DNA from: Ilex aquifolium
Lineage: Eukaryota; Streptophyta; Magnoliopsida; Aquifoliales; Aquifoliaceae
Assembly: GCA_951799425.1 (NCBI GenBank)
Contig: OX637393.1
Coordinates: 33,347,244-33,411,243 of the forward strand
Reading direction: 5' to 3'
Length of the DNA: 64,000 nt
Under the pieces are notes generated by a model, which made no database searches, was not told where the DNA came from, and saw nothing but the letters and a program-made list of their open reading frames with translations. Below, piece by piece: positions 45,842 to 57,588 of this stretch; positions within the stretch are counted from its first letter, which is position 1, and each line of letters starts with the position of its first letter. The position numbers and the translations under genes are program-made.

Positions 45842-47059
45842 CCTCCAACCAAACATTACTAGTCCCTAGTAATATAAACAAATGAAACACCTAACCACTT
45901 TCATAGGTTTCACGATTGCATTTAGTCTATGCAACAAACCTTTAAACCCCTAAGTGATCTCTAGTGAACGAGTTGTATCTCGCGAAGGTACCTACAAACT
46001 TCAATTGTTAGGACAAGATATTATATACTTATCACATATAAAATTATAGCATTATTCCATCATTTTTCAAATACTTCTCCATTCATCCCAACTTAAGAAT
46101 AACACATCCTACTTGTGTAATCATTCCCAACATTTTTATGAAAAACCTGTGTGTGTGTGTGTGTGTGCAATGTGTCATTATTCCAAAAATCTGGAGAATA
46201 ACACAGCTCTTCTTCTAGCTTATCAAAAATTAGCCTCGATGTTAATCCTTTCTTGGGAATCACTCAAAAAATAACACTCGGACTTTAGTGATTTTTCACT
46301 CAAAATTTACATGTGATAGGAGTATTGTGAATTAAAGTAAAATGTTTCACATGTAAGAATTAATAAACGGTTTTAGAATAGAACTGGATTTTGGCATAAT
46401 CTCATGAACAAATATTAACACTGAATTAAGCAATATTATTAACATCCCCTATGCATTAGGTGAAATAGAATTACTTATGCAAACACATCCTGGAATAAAA
46501 AATGACTTTTTTAAGGTTGTAACATGGCCAAGGGTAAGTGGTTAATGAAATGACAGATAATAGGAATTCAAAAGGGCTATCCAATTGATACTGTAATTTT
46601 GCACATTTTATCCCTCTTTCATTCATACTGTCTTTGGATAACTTCACCCCTTTTCCTTTTTTCTTTCAATTTCAGTTCTCAACATACTTGCTTGCTTTGT
46701 TTATTTTGCAATTTTTTCCTTCTTTATGCTATTCTCATTTCCTTGTCCATTTGTATTCAGCCTTTTCTTTTTCACAGCCTACATCGTCTTCTTTTTGTTT
46801 CTTTTTTCTGTCTCCATATAATCTGCTTTTAAGAGAGTGTGCAAGAAAATTAGATAGCCAGGGCAGGTATGTATATATTTTTATTGGCTTGGTAAAAAAC
46901 GTGGCTTGTAAAGAAAATAATTTTTTCATTTTCAGGCTCAATCATGGCTGAGTAAAGATAATTTTCCAAAAGAAATGGATAAGGCTAAAATAATAATCAC
47001 AAATGGCCTAAGATACATAAGTCTCATATGAAATTGCAAAGGAGATTGTTAACATATTA
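45842..47059 (-). other. Polypurine tract and conserved non-coding 3' region of the Athila derivative
   Basis: Complement of CCTCCAACCAAAC (45842-45854) is the polypurine tract. Next come blocks homologous to 11.83-11.95 kb and 11.38 kb of the young element, a (GT)n run at 46147-46168 and AT-rich DNA. The frames at 46.6-46.95 kb are low-complexity and have no support. Confidence 0.65.
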
Positions 47060-47968
47060 TGTAAAACCCGGGAAAATTTGAATTTTTATAAAAAAGGGCA
47101 AAACGATAATTAGCCGCTATGGTACGGGTAGAAAACCCAAAATTTTTTAGAACTCGGATGATGAAACGAACCTCACTGTTGGATTCGTCTCGCGAAATCT
47201 AGTTACTCAGTTAATTTTCGTTGAATTCCGAGACAGTCAATTTTTTTTGCGTTTTACGAGACGATCGGGTGTCGCGTGACCAAAATAAATGTGATCGGGA
47301 ATTAATTGGCTTTAAATGAAATTTTTGTAAAACAAGTGTGTAGTTATTTTTGGATTTGTAATATTGTATGAGGATTGTAAAACGAACTCATACGAACTGT
47401 ATTTTGTATAAAATTTGATGTTATATGAATTTGTATAGTTGTTGTATGAGATTAGAAGAGTTGGAATTGAAAAATGATTGAATCGGGGATGAACTGGGCA
47501 CTTCTACCGGTAGAACATTGATTATCTACCAGTAGAAAAATTCCAGTAGGCACTTTTACCGGTAGAATGTCGAGTATCTACCGGTAGAAGAATTCCAGTG
47601 GACACTTCTAACGGTAGAACGTCGATTATCTACTGGTAGGTTCCCTTAAATTTTCAGAAAATTAAAATACTTTTGTCAAGCCTTCGGGCCTTGAGTTCTT
47701 TTGCTCAAAGGAGGTAAATGGAGTAATACTAAGGGTAAATTGATGTATATTGAACATTGGAATGGTTAAGTGATTGAATTGTACACATGTTATGTGTTTG
47801 GGAGTGCCCGGTACAAGGGAGACTGTGCCCGAACTCGGTGTTGGTTATGATCCCTGTGAAGGGGATGTTGTGACGTGGTGTCGGGTTATGCGGCATTCAC
47901 GGGTACTTTCACAGGTTGATGGGTGATCAACGGGTTGATAAAGGACCCCCGATTTTAGGGGCGTCACA
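47060..47968 (+). repeat. Solo LTR B (909 bp) with 5-bp target duplication TATTA
   Basis: Starts TGTAAAACCCGGGAAAATTT and ends GGGGCGTCACA, flanked by TATTA at 47055-47059 and 47969-47973. It is related at both ends to solo LTR A. It contains a threefold TCTACCGGTAGAA-type repeat (about 47507-47640). Confidence 0.88.
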
Positions 47969-47973
47969 TATTA

Positions 47974-48792
47974 CTCAACAAGTACCAATCAAAACAAGAA
48001 CAATGAGATTATTCAAGGATCGACGCTGAACTAAAATTCTTTCTTGAGTAAGTGTTAAAAATCTCTCCAAAGAAGATAGGCTCAACAACTACATGGTTTA
48101 TTACATCTCCATTATGTATGTAAGCTTTCCAAAGAATCATGTTATTCAAAAAGATTTTTGAAAATAGCAATTCATATTGAGCTCAAAATAGTAAGTTTTA
48201 AATAAAAATGTAGGGATGATGCACAAGTAAATCATGAAATTCCCCAATAGGATGACAAATGTTATATCTTCCTATAGACAGAATACTGAAATAATTTCAC
48301 AGTGACCTGCACATAATATTTCATCCTAACACCAAAACTTTTGCAGTCAAAATATAACTTAAACTGATTAGCTGCAATATATCAAAAGTAGTTATACTTA
48401 AAATCCAAAACACATAACTAAACTGAAATTCAAAAACCAACAGAAATGTAATGTTAAGCCAAAACAATATCCAAAGTACGAAAGATATAGCAACTAAAAG
48501 TAAATAGTCCAAAGAGAGAGAGAGATAGAGTAGATCAAAAAGTGCCCAGTCAAGTTTAAGCTGATGATGATGGTCCAGGGTGGTGCTCTCTCTTTAGTCG
48601 TCTCAAAATCTCCTACTTTCCCTTTTTCACTGTAGTTTTGCTCCTGCATTTGAAAAGCATTAAAATAACATGCAAATATAAGTAGTGAAACATTCATAAC
48701 AACACACCAAATTAAAATTAAAATTTAACACACCAAAATTTAAAAAGAAACACAAAACCCTAAAAGTTAACATCCTTGATTATGACAAAAGA
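47974..48792 (-). other. Non-coding 3' region of the Athila derivative, continued
   Basis: AT-rich DNA between solo LTR B and the decayed accessory ORF. A (GA)n stretch lies at 48515-48531. No credible gene was seen. Confidence 0.5.
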
Positions 48793-49258
48793 TTAATTTT
48801 CATCAGATTCCTCTAAAATCAGAGAATTAGGGAACCGAGCAATCTCATGCTGCACATATCTTGTAAGTATTAGACTGGAATAAGATGACATCTCAGGGTA
48901 ATCTTTGGTCTGCCCATACTTAATCCAATCTAGTCAATCTAATGTACGACCAGAAATTGGTTCAGAACACTGATTGAATTCTCTCATATGCATTAATCGG
49001 CCACACTTCACACAACCACTGAGTTGTTTCGGCGTTTGATGTATGAACTTTTTTCAGACAAAGGTTTTGCTTGACTTCTGAATATTTCTAACTTTCTAAC
49101 AACCCTTGCTTTTGTCATGATCAAAGAATGTACATCCATTGGGAGTGTGCGTGACACACCAAGACTAAACCAAAAAAGTTTTTCTTCAATTTTTAAAAAA
49201 TTAAAAGACTCACTGTCCGGTTCTTTAATGTTTGTCAGTCACAAAGACGATTCAAAAA
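48793..49258 (-). pseudogene. Post-pol accessory ORF, copy 3 (decayed)
   Basis: On the - strand the conserved start phrase CGTCTTTGTGACTGACAAAC leads to MTKARVVRKLEI, a basic stretch, then (after a one-base frameshift) GCVKCGRLMHMREFNQC with the knuckle C-x2-C-x4-H-x6-C, CSEPISGR, a stop, DWIKYGQTKDYPE and an acidic tail LILEESDEN before TAA (48793-48795). One frameshift and one internal stop make it a pseudogene. The knuckle spacing and the SEPISGR block are the same as in copies 1 and 2, although much of the rest has diverged. Confidence 0.8.
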
Positions 49259-49625
49259 AAAATTCTAAAATTCTAAAAAAATTTCAAACACATGTGAACT
49301 TATTCCCACCCCTCAACCTAAACTTAACTTTGTCTTCAATGTGAAAAAAATATGTAAATAAAAGTTTAGGAAGAACAAATGTATAAAGAGGTGCCGAGAA
49401 GAAACATAATTCACAATGCAACCTAATCTGCAAAACAACAAAAGAACTATACAAAAGAAATAAAAACACAAAATAAAAATTCTAACTACTATATACAAGA
49501 AGTGCTTAGGGGATAGATCAATCGGGCTTAAGTTCCCAATTGGAGTTAGTGCCCAGTTTCAGTCGGTGCTTGTTTCTTCCAACGAACTTCTTCTTGCTTA
49601 AGTCTCTTGCATCTACTGATAATTC
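49259..49625 (-). other. Leader of accessory ORF copy 3, directly after the protease remnant
   Basis: Includes a degenerate internal polypurine-like motif (complement of about 49308-49320: AGGTTGAGGGGTG) and an acceptor-like TTGTTTTGCAG on the - strand near 49430. It parallels 7300-8000 of the young element, but the pol gene that should precede it is missing. Confidence 0.6.
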
Positions 49626-50697
49626 CTATGAAGAAATTAACAAATTAGCATAAAACTCAATATCGGGATTCCCACTATCACTAATAGAATTAATCAAACA
49701 GACTTGTAGAGGTTCAGAACAAGAAGGCTGGTTGAATTTCTCCTCTACAATCTCATCAACTACATCTACCTCACAAATTTCACCTTCCTCACTTGGGTGC
49801 TTTATCACATCAAAGACTTTCAATTCTTTGTTCCTATTTTCTAATGAAATTTTCTTGACTCCATTCCTATAATTAATTAATGCATTCGATGTAGCAAGAA
49901 ATGGATGGCCTAAAATGATAGGAATTTATGTAGTGGTATGCAAAACAGGTTGAGTATCCAAAATAATAAAATCTACAGGAAAATAGAATTTATCAACTTG
50001 AACAAGAACATCCTCAACAACTCATGGAATTTTCATAGATCGGCCAGCCAACTGTAATGTGACATTTGTGGATTTCGACTCACCTAACCCTAACTGCTCA
50101 TAGACTATATATGGGAGTAAATTAACACTTGCTCCAAGATCAAGCAAAGCTTGCTCAATTATGAAGTTTCCTATTATGCATGAAACTATGGGACTTCCAG
50201 GATCTTTGTTCTTTAATGGGGCCTTGTGCTGAATGATAACAGTGGCTTGTTCAGTCAAAAATGCTCTCTTCTGTACATTAATCCTTCTTTTCACTAGGAA
50301 ATGGTCTTTCAAAAACTTAGCATATGATGTGACTTGTTTGATTGCATCCAACAGGGGGATGTTAATCTTTACTTACTTAAATAACTCAAAAATTTCAGCA
50401 TGATTGTTCAATGGTTGAAATTTCTTGACTCGTTGAGGAAAAGACAAAGGAACAAGATTTGATTTGTCTTTTTCGTCAGGCAACTCTGTTTCCTTTTGAA
50501 CAATTGGTTTAGACTCAACTGGTTCATTGATAGGGATTAACTCAGCTACGGGTTCAAGATTTTTGGCTTTGATGGTTTTGTCAATCACTTTACCACTCCT
50601 TAGTATGGTAATTGCTTGGACTTGGCTAGGAGAAGGTTCAAAAGATATGATGTTAGGCTGATTTTGACCCTATGGAGGTTTAGGTTGAGACAAAAAA
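49626..50697 (-). pseudogene. Protease region of the Athila derivative, with breaks
   Basis: On the - strand it shows [71 protein letters not shown] and MKVFDVIKHPSEE, in the same order as codons ~230-530 of the young pol frame. Stops and frame changes separate the pieces at about 50352, 50021 and 49823. The protease Asp-Leu-Gly-Ala-Ser motif is intact. The sequence ends soon after the protease; no RT follows. Confidence 0.85.
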
Positions 50698-51325
50698 TGT
50701 AACACCCCAAAACACATCCTGGACGGCATTACATACTAAAACCATTTACATCATGAGAGCACTAATATCATCCATAAATAAATTAAACTTCATTCATCAT
50801 CCATAAAATATTTACATCATTATCCAAAAGAATATGCCCAACCATGGCATTTACATCTCAAAAATTAACTAATGTAGCGTAGCGGAAATAACAAAATAAA
50901 ACTAGACTTTACAAGGTTCAAAATGAATATCCTAGTCTAGAACAAAAGGAAGTGTCGCTCTAGGCGTCCACCTCGGGATCCACGCTCCCGTCTATCGGAG
51001 TCTCCCCGTGTGCGGGCTCCTCGACTCCCAGCTCTTCCTCGAGAGGGTAATCTGAAAAATGTTAGCGGTAGGGGGTGAGCACGAAGCTCTGTAGAAAAAT
51101 TCTCTCAAACCCAAACAAGGTTTAGAAACGTATTTAAAATGGCCGGTCTCATTTTTAACATAACATAGATACATAATTTGAAATAAGGCAGTGACATTTC
51201 AACAAGGATCTCAAGTTTAGATAGCAATAGTACTAGAAATGAACCATGATAACCCAGTTTAATAAACATCCATTTTCAAAATATAAACCATTTCCCACAC
51301 ATTATATAATATTGTCCTCTTTTGG

Positions 51326-51665
51326 CATGAGCATCCTTATAAGGAACCTCTCACCCTCAAGGCTTGGTTACTCAAGCATCCTTATAAGGAACCTCTTGAG
51401 GAAAATCACATACTGTCCTCTTTTGGCATGAGCATCCTTATAAGGAACTTCTCACCCTCAAGGCATCACAAACTCAAGCATCCTTATAAGGAACCTCTTG
51501 AGGGAAATCACATACTCTCCTCTCTTGGCATGGGCATCCTTATAAGGAACCTCTCACCCTCAAGGCATCACAAACTCAAGCATCCTTATAAGGAACCTCT
51601 TGAGGTAAATCACATACTCTCCTCTCTTGGCATGAGCATCCTTATAAGGAACCTCTCACCCTCAA
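51326..51665. repeat. Cluster of seven GCATCCTTATAAGGAACCTC units in the LTR
   Basis: Seven copies at a spacing of about 50-55 bases, each centred on the palindrome TCCTTATAAGGA. Alternate units are followed by CTCACCCTCAAGGC or TTGAGG, so the units are paired. The other LTR repeats the cluster at 58217-58556. Confidence 0.9.
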
Positions 51666-52214
51666 GGCATCACAAACAACCCAACCAAGCATACCATTCC
51701 AATATTTATATCATTTTACAAGCATCTCTCCAAAATCCCCAAGATATATTATGTAACAATTTCCCAACCAACAAGGAAAATACATGTGATCACAATAACA
51801 TCATTTTTCTACCCAACACAACAACTACGGTTTTCGAAGTTCATAATAAAGAAGCATTTAAGAAGAAATACATCACTCTCCCAAAAACTAGGGTTTTAAA
51901 GCTAGAAAAGAGATTTAATGGGTATTAAACTCTAACAATGTAATCTTTGCAAAAAGCCTAAGAGATGATGATTCTATAGCATATATATACCATTGATAGC
52001 AAAAACATACATATATAAATACCCTAGCCTCAATGTAAGTGAGTGAGAGAAAACCCCTACCTTGATGTTCTTGAAAAAAATTAGGGCTTTGATCTTGAAT
52101 CAACCCTTCAATCTCTTGTTTTCTCTTAATCTTGTGTTTCTCTCTTTCTCTCTCCCTCTCTTATGTTTTCTAGGGTTTGGAGTGGTGTAATGAAGGCTAA
52201 GGAGGTGACAAATG

Positions 52215-52222
52215 TATTTATA
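52215..52222 (-). promoter_or_regulatory. TATA box of the chromovirus 3' LTR
   Basis: TATAAATA on the - strand; the 5' LTR copy is at 59106-59113. It lies in the middle third of the LTR. Confidence 0.6.
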
Positions 52223-52844
52223 GTGGAGGAAATGGAGAAAGACCCGCAGTCGGATCGGGCTGGCTTTATCGGGCGTACCGGTACGGTTTAGCTACTGGAG
52301 TTCGGCGTACCGGTACGCGTACCAGTACGGTTTGACTGCCAGATTTTTGTTTCAACTTCCAATGCAGTTTTGACCCATTTAGAGGTCGAATTGGAAAATT
52401 TTCATGAGACATACTTTTGTAGCCCTAGATGTCTACTATCTACTGTAAACATTTCAGATCAATTGGACTTAAGGATAAAAAGTTATGGCCAAAACACTAA
52501 GTAGTGTTCAATACCCATTTTTACCCAATTTCTCGCTAAAGTGTATTTTAACTCCGAGACACTTCCTAACTTCCAATACATCCATATTACCACTCCCAAT
52601 GTTTTTCGACCTTCCGGATTCAATGGAATCATTATTTTGACCTACAAACTTTTAGAAACTTGTCTAATCACCCTTTCCAAGTTTAAACATCTTCGACACG
52701 TAACTTCCCAATCAAATTGTCTCCATAGCATTTATTCCTACGGTTTATTCTTATGTCACTACATATATCTACATCTTTACAAATATTATTTACTATATAT
52801 ATATCTCTATAAATATATAAAAGAAAATTCGGGGTGTTACAATC

Positions 52845-52855
52845 CACCCCCCTTA
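52845..52855 (-). other. Chromovirus polypurine tract
   Basis: AAGGGGGGTGG on the - strand, three bases before the 3' LTR start. It lies between the pol stop codon and the LTR. Confidence 0.85.
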
Positions 52856-52882
52856 AAGAAAGTTTCGTCCCCGAAACTTACC

Positions 52883-55800
52883 TCAAGTAGCGAACAAATA
52901 TGGATACTTCTCCCGCATTTCTTGCTCCGGTTCCCATGTAGCTTCTTTCACCCCATGATGTCGCCACAAAACCTTCACGAGTCGGATGACCTTGTTGCGG
53001 AGCACCTTTTCCTTGGCATCAAGAATCTCCACCGGTTGTTCTTCATATGTTGCTCCATCCTGAATTTCAATATCCTCCAAATCCACGACTGGAGTTGCAT
53101 CCGATTGACACTTCCTCAACATCGACACGTGGAACACGTCATGTACCCCAGATAGCTGAGCTGGTAACCGCAACTGATACGCCGCTTTGCCCACAACCTT
53201 GATCACTTCAAATGGCCCGGTATATCTTGGCGCTAACTTCCATTTCTTGTCGAATCGAAACACGCCCTTCTTGGGTGACACCTTGAGAAATACATAGTCT
53301 CCCACCTTAAATTCTAAGGGTCTTCGTCGGTGGTCCGCATAGCTCTTCTGTCTACTTTGCGCCGTCCGTAGCCTCTCTCGGATGAGTTGAATCTTCTCCG
53401 TAGTTTCTCGCACAATCTCGGGCCCAAACATACTACTCTCTCCGGCTTCCAACCAACATGTCGGGGATCTACATGGTCTTCCATACAAAGCTTCATACGG
53501 TGCCATCCCGATACTCGCTTGGTAGCTGTTGTTGTACGCAAATTCCACCAACGGTAAGTGATCGCTCCAACTCCCCTTGAAGTCCAACGCGCAAGTGCGT
53601 AACATATCCTCCACAATCTGGATCACCCTCTCGGATTGGCCATCCGTTTGGGGATGAAAAGCCATGCTGAAATGTAACTCCGTCCCCATCGCTTGTTGTA
53701 GACTCTGCCAGAATCTCGCCACAAACCTAGAGTCACGATCCGACACAATCGAGAGCGGAACGCCGTGTAATCTCACTATCTCACGGATATACAGCTGGCT
53801 CAAGGTCTCGAATGTATCTGTGGTCTTCATACCCAAAAAGTGAGCGGACTTGGTGAGTCTATCCACAATGACCCACACTGCATTATGCCCACGCAACGTC
53901 CGTGGTAAACCCGACACGAAGTCCATGGTGATGTGATCCCACTTCCACTCTGGAATAGGCAAAGACTGTAGGACTCCTCCTGGCCTTTGATGCTCAATCT
54001 TCACTTGCTGGCACACCGCACATTTTGCCACATACTTGGCCACATCTCGCTTCATTCCCCTCCACCAGTATTGACGCTTCATGTCCCTATACATCTTCGT
54101 GCTACCGGGGTGGATAGCAAACTTGGAGCGATGACACTCTCCAAGTATTTCCTCCCTTAGGGACGAATCATTGGGAACACATAGCTTCTCCCCATATCTC
54201 AACTCTCCATTCTTCCAAGACCATCCTTCCATCACTTCTCCATTCTCTAATCGGGCTCTAATCAAATCGAGTTCCGAATCCAGGCATTGCAACTCCACCA
54301 CTCGTTGCAGAAGCGTCGGTTGAGCTATAAGGTTGAATATAGAGGGTTGATACTCCGGTCCATCCACCCATAGATCGTACTCCTCCAATGCATCAATCAT
54401 TTTCCACCTATTTACCGCAAGAGAATTGATTTCACCCCGAGACTTCCTACTAAGAGCGTCGGCAACTACATTGGCCTTCCCCGGATGGTAGTTGAGCGTG
54501 AACTCATAATCTTCCAAGTACTCAATCCACCTTCTCTGCCGGAGATTCAAGTCTTTCTGTGTGAAGATATACTTGAGGCTTTTATGGTCCGAGAACACTT
54601 GAAATTTCTCCCCGTATAAATAACATCTCCACAACTTAAGAGCAAACACCACAGCGGCAAGCTCTAAGTCATGGGTGGGGTAATTCTGCTCATGAACCTT
54701 GAGTTGCCTCGAGCCATAAGCGACCACCTTCCCTCCTTGCATCAACACACATCCCAAGCCTCGTAGCGAAGCATCGGTGTACACATCGTATCCTTCCCCA
54801 CTACTCGGAATAATGAGGACAGGAGCCGTCGTCAACCTCTCCTTCAAGGTGCGAAAGGCTAGCTCACACGCTTGAGTCCACATGAATTTTTCTCCCTTCT
54901 TTGTAAGGCGAGTCATCGGCATCGCAAGTTTGGAGAATCCTTCCACAAACCTACGATAATAGCCGGCTAACCCCAAGAAACTCCGTACTTCTGTCACATT
55001 CTTCGGTGGTTCCCATTTCATCACGGCCTCAATCTTTGCGGGATCAACCGCTACTCCTTGCTCGGACACAACATGGCCAAGGAACTTCACTTCCTTCATC
55101 CAAAACTCACACTTGCTCATCTTCGCATATAACTTATGTTCTCTCAATGTTTGTAGCACCTTAGAGAGATGACGAGCATGTTCCTCCTGAGTCTGGGAGT
55201 AAATCAATATGTCATCAATAAACACAATGACAAATTGATCGAGGTAAGGCCGGAAGACTCTGTGCATCAAATCCATGAAGGCTGCGGGGGCATTAGTCAA
55301 TCCGAACGGCATCACCGTATACTCGAAGTGACCATACCGGGTACGGAAAGCAGTCTTAGGAATATCCTCCTCCTTAATCCGTAGCTGATGATACCCCGTG
55401 CGAAGATCAATCTTGGAGTAATACTTTGAACCCTTCAACTGATCAAATAAGTCATCAATTCTCGGCAACGGATACTTATTCTTCACGGTAACCCGATTCA
55501 ACCTCCGGTAATCCGTGCACAACCGTAGAGTCTCATCCGTTTTCTTCACAAAGAGGACCAGGGCTCCCCAGGGTGAAGTGCTTAGACGGATAAACCCAAT
55601 CGCCAACAAATGATCCAACTGCTTCCTTAGCTCCTTCAACTCCAAAGGTGCCATCCGGTAGGGAGCAATGGATATGGGTTCGGTTCCCGGATAGAGATCG
55701 ATCTTGAACTCAATTTCCCTATGGGGTGGTAATCCGGGTAATTCCTCGGGAAAAACATCTGAAAACTCCGATACAATTAAAACCACATCCGTATGGAGTT

Positions 55801-57400
55801 TATCCCTGTCATCTCCCATCAAGCTAGCTAAGAAATTCAATTGACTTCCCGCTTTCGCTTTTAAAAATCTACTACCCGTAGTAGGAAATGGATGGAAAGA
55901 ATCTCGGTTATTCACAAAACTAAAAACGACTCCTCCCGGTAACTGAAATGTAATCCGTTTGCGGAAACAATCCATTACCGCCCGGAAAGCGGACAACAAG
56001 TTCATCCCGAAAATCACATCATACCCCTTTATCTCTAAAGCAATCAAATCCACAATCAATTCGTGCTCCCCAATGCGAAGCACGCAATCCTTGCAGACTC
56101 GGCTAGTATCTAACCGTTCTCCCGTGGGCAAGCTAATGTTCATAACATGCTCTAACTTCGTGAAACTCAATCCCAAATCAAGTGCGTATGTCGTGCGTAC
56201 AAATGAGTGTGTTGCACCGGGGTCAAATAATATGCGGGCCCAAGAATTATAAATAAGGACGATACCTTCCACAACGGCGTTGGCAATTTCCTCCTCCGGC
56301 TGAGCCAAAGCAAATACTCGCCCTTGGTTGGCGCCGCCGGGGGCGTGAGCTTGTATCGGTCGCTGCGATGCGGGCCTCGGTGGTGGTGGTTGGGCTGCTG
56401 GTACCTGTCTGGTGGTCTGGATCGGCCCCTGAGGTGGATAGACTGGGCAATGCATCCGAAGATGTCCCACACCTCCGCATGCAAAGCAGGATCGTGGGAT
56501 AAAACCGACTCTAGTCTGAGTGTCTCCCTCTCCTTGGGCTGTCAAAGGTCGCTGTCCCCCTGTCTGGTCTGGGCGACGGTATGGTGTCGGTCTCTGTGCC
56601 CCACTAGTGCTAGCACCCGTCCGGATCGGACCTCCTCTCGAGAAGCCCTGGCGTCGCTGGCTATCCTCTATGTCTCTCTCTACCAGTGCCGCTCTGTCCA
56701 CCAGGTCCCCTAAATCACAGATCCTGAGAGCTACCAACTTCTCCCTAATGATCGGCCTCAGACCCTGCTCGAAGCGCTTGGCCCTGTCGGCCTCAGTAGA
56801 TATAAATCCCGTAGCATAACGGGAGAGCTCGTCGAACCGCCTCTCATACTCAGCCACGGTCATACTACCCTGTCGTAGTGCAAGAAAGTCCGCCTTCATT
56901 CGGTCTCTGACCGATTCAGGGAAGTATTTATCTTGGAAGAGTTGATCGAATTCTTCCCAAGTGAGTGTGTCGGTGTCCCTTCTCCTCTTTATGGCATCCC
57001 ACCAATAGTCGGCCTCCCCCTCAAACAGGTAGGTCACCAAACCCACTCTCAACTCCTCGGCAACTCCCATGCCGTCACAGATCTTCTTCACTCGGCGGAT
57101 CCATCTATCCGCCTCCAAAGGATTGGAGCTCCCTTGGAAGTTGGGTGGTCGTTGTCGTAAGAATTCCCGAAGAGCTATCATCCTTCGGTCTCCGTTCTCA
57201 TTGCCCAGTACTTGAGCGAGAGGATGAGCTCCACCATTGTGGTTGTTGTTACCATTTTGGCTTTGTACCAAAGTGGTGAGCTCCCTCAAGCATTGGTAAA
57301 TGCCTTGCATGGCATCCGGAGGTGGTGGATTGGCTTGACCTCCACGGCCACGCCCACATCCGCGTCCCCGTCCTTGTTCGCCGCTCATCCTGCACATCAA
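52883..57400 (-). CDS. gag-pol: Chromovirus Gag-Pol polyprotein with C-terminal chromodomain
   Basis: A single 1505-codon frame without stops. Order: Gly/Arg-rich start; gag core (about 75-245); CCHC knuckle C-x2-C-x4-H-x4-C (305-318); protease [10 protein letters not shown] (Asp393; Pro replaces the usual Ser/Thr after Asp, a variant I believe is frequent in plant elements); RT with FIDD (727-730); RNase H (Asp876, Glu913, Asp938); integrase zinc domain His1090, His1097, Cys1127, Cys1130; triad Asp1160, Asp1221, Glu1257 with 35-residue spacing; GPF motif (1395-1397); C-terminal chromodomain-like segment ending [18 protein letters not shown]. The chromodomain should steer integration to marked chromatin. 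The first Met is followed by a second and a third within five codons; any could be used. Together with near-identical LTRs this looks like a potentially active copy. Confidence 0.96.
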   Translation of the reverse strand: MMCRMSGEQGRGRGCGRGRGGQANPPPPDAMQGIYQCLRELTTLVQSQNGNNNHNGGAHPLAQVLGNENGDRRMIALREFLRQRPPNFQGSSNPLEADRWIRRVKKICDGMGVAEELRVGLVTYLFEGEADYWWDAIKRRRDTDTLTWEEFDQLFQDKYFPESVRDRMKADFLALRQGSMTVAEYERRFDELSRYATGFISTEADRAKRFEQGLRPIIREKLVALRICDLGDLVDRAALVERDIEDSQRRQGFSRGGPIRTGASTSGAQRPTPYRRPDQTGGQRPLTAQGEGDTQTRVGFIPRSCFACGGVGHLRMHCPVYPPQGPIQTTRQVPAAQPPPPRPASQRPIQAHAPGGANQGRVFALAQPEEEIANAVVEGIVLIYNSWARILFDPGATHSFVRTTYALDLGLSFTKLEHVMNISLPTGERLDTSRVCKDCVLRIGEHELIVDLIALEIKGYDVIFGMNLLSAFRAVMDCFRKRITFQLPGGVVFSFVNNRDSFHPFPTTGSRFLKAKAGSQLNFLASLMGDDRDKLHTDVVLIVSEFSDVFPEELPGLPPHREIEFKIDLYPGTEPISIAPYRMAPLELKELRKQLDHLLAIGFIRLSTSPWGALVLFVKKTDETLRLCTDYRRLNRVTVKNKYPLPRIDDLFDQLKGSKYYSKIDLRTGYHQLRIKEEDIPKTAFRTRYGHFEYTVMPFGLTNAPAAFMDLMHRVFRPYLDQFVIVFIDDILIYSQTQEEHARHLSKVLQTLREHKLYAKMSKCEFWMKEVKFLGHVVSEQGVAVDPAKIEAVMKWEPPKNVTEVRSFLGLAGYYRRFVEGFSKLAMPMTRLTKKGEKFMWTQACELAFRTLKERLTTAPVLIIPSSGEGYDVYTDASLRGLGCVLMQGGKVVAYGSRQLKVHEQNYPTHDLELAAVVFALKLWRCYLYGEKFQVFSDHKSLKYIFTQKDLNLRQRRWIEYLEDYEFTLNYHPGKANVVADALSRKSRGEINSLAVNRWKMIDALEEYDLWVDGPEYQPSIFNLIAQPTLLQRVVELQCLDSELDLIRARLENGEVMEGWSWKNGELRYGEKLCVPNDSSLREEILGECHRSKFAIHPGSTKMYRDMKRQYWWRGMKRDVAKYVAKCAVCQQVKIEHQRPGGVLQSLPIPEWKWDHITMDFVSGLPRTLRGHNAVWVIVDRLTKSAHFLGMKTTDTFETLSQLYIREIVRLHGVPLSIVSDRDSRFVARFWQSLQQAMGTELHFSMAFHPQTDGQSERVIQIVEDMLRTCALDFKGSWSDHLPLVEFAYNNSYQASIGMAPYEALYGRPCRSPTCWLEAGESSMFGPEIVRETTEKIQLIRERLRTAQSRQKSYADHRRRPLEFKVGDYVFLKVSPKKGVFRFDKKWKLAPRYTGPFEVIKVVGKAAYQLRLPAQLSGVHDVFHVSMLRKCQSDATPVVDLEDIEIQDGATYEEQPVEILDAKEKVLRNKVIRLVKVLWRHHGVKEATWEPEQEMREKYPYLFAT

Positions 57401-57572
57401 TTTACAACTTAGTTTCCTGGATGTGCAAGATATAACTAAAGTGCTATGTAGGATGTCTTAATTTAAATACAAGGCATATACAAAATTTAACTTAACAATT
57501 TCCTTCACCCTAACCCTACATCTCTAGTGGTAATCCATAACCTACAGCTCCCATGTAAGACCTAAAGCCTAG

Positions 57573-57584
57573 GCTCTGATACCA
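57573..57584 (-). other. Chromovirus primer-binding site
   Basis: TGGTATCAGAGC on the - strand, four bases inside the 5' LTR edge. It is complementary to the 3' end of initiator tRNA-Met, the standard plant chromovirus primer. Confidence 0.92.
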
Positions 57585-57588
57585 ACTT

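Larger units (their letters stand above)
50698..52841 (-). repeat. 3' LTR of the chromovirus (2144 bp)
   Basis: Aligned to the 5' LTR at constant offset 6891. Contains the palindromic-repeat cluster at 51326-51660, a TATA box (complement of 52215-52222) and TACCGGTA motifs at 52262-52330. The 166-codon + strand frame at 51428-51928 is only the translation of the repeat cluster. Confidence 0.95.

Noticed and set aside
51428..51928. 166-codon repeat-containing frame
   Set aside because: Translation of the LTR palindrome array; the homologous frame in the other LTR ends elsewhere because of one substitution.
52541..53155. 204-codon + strand frame across the chromovirus LTR and pol end
   Set aside because: It crosses the LTR boundary and the antisense of pol; no domain, so chance.
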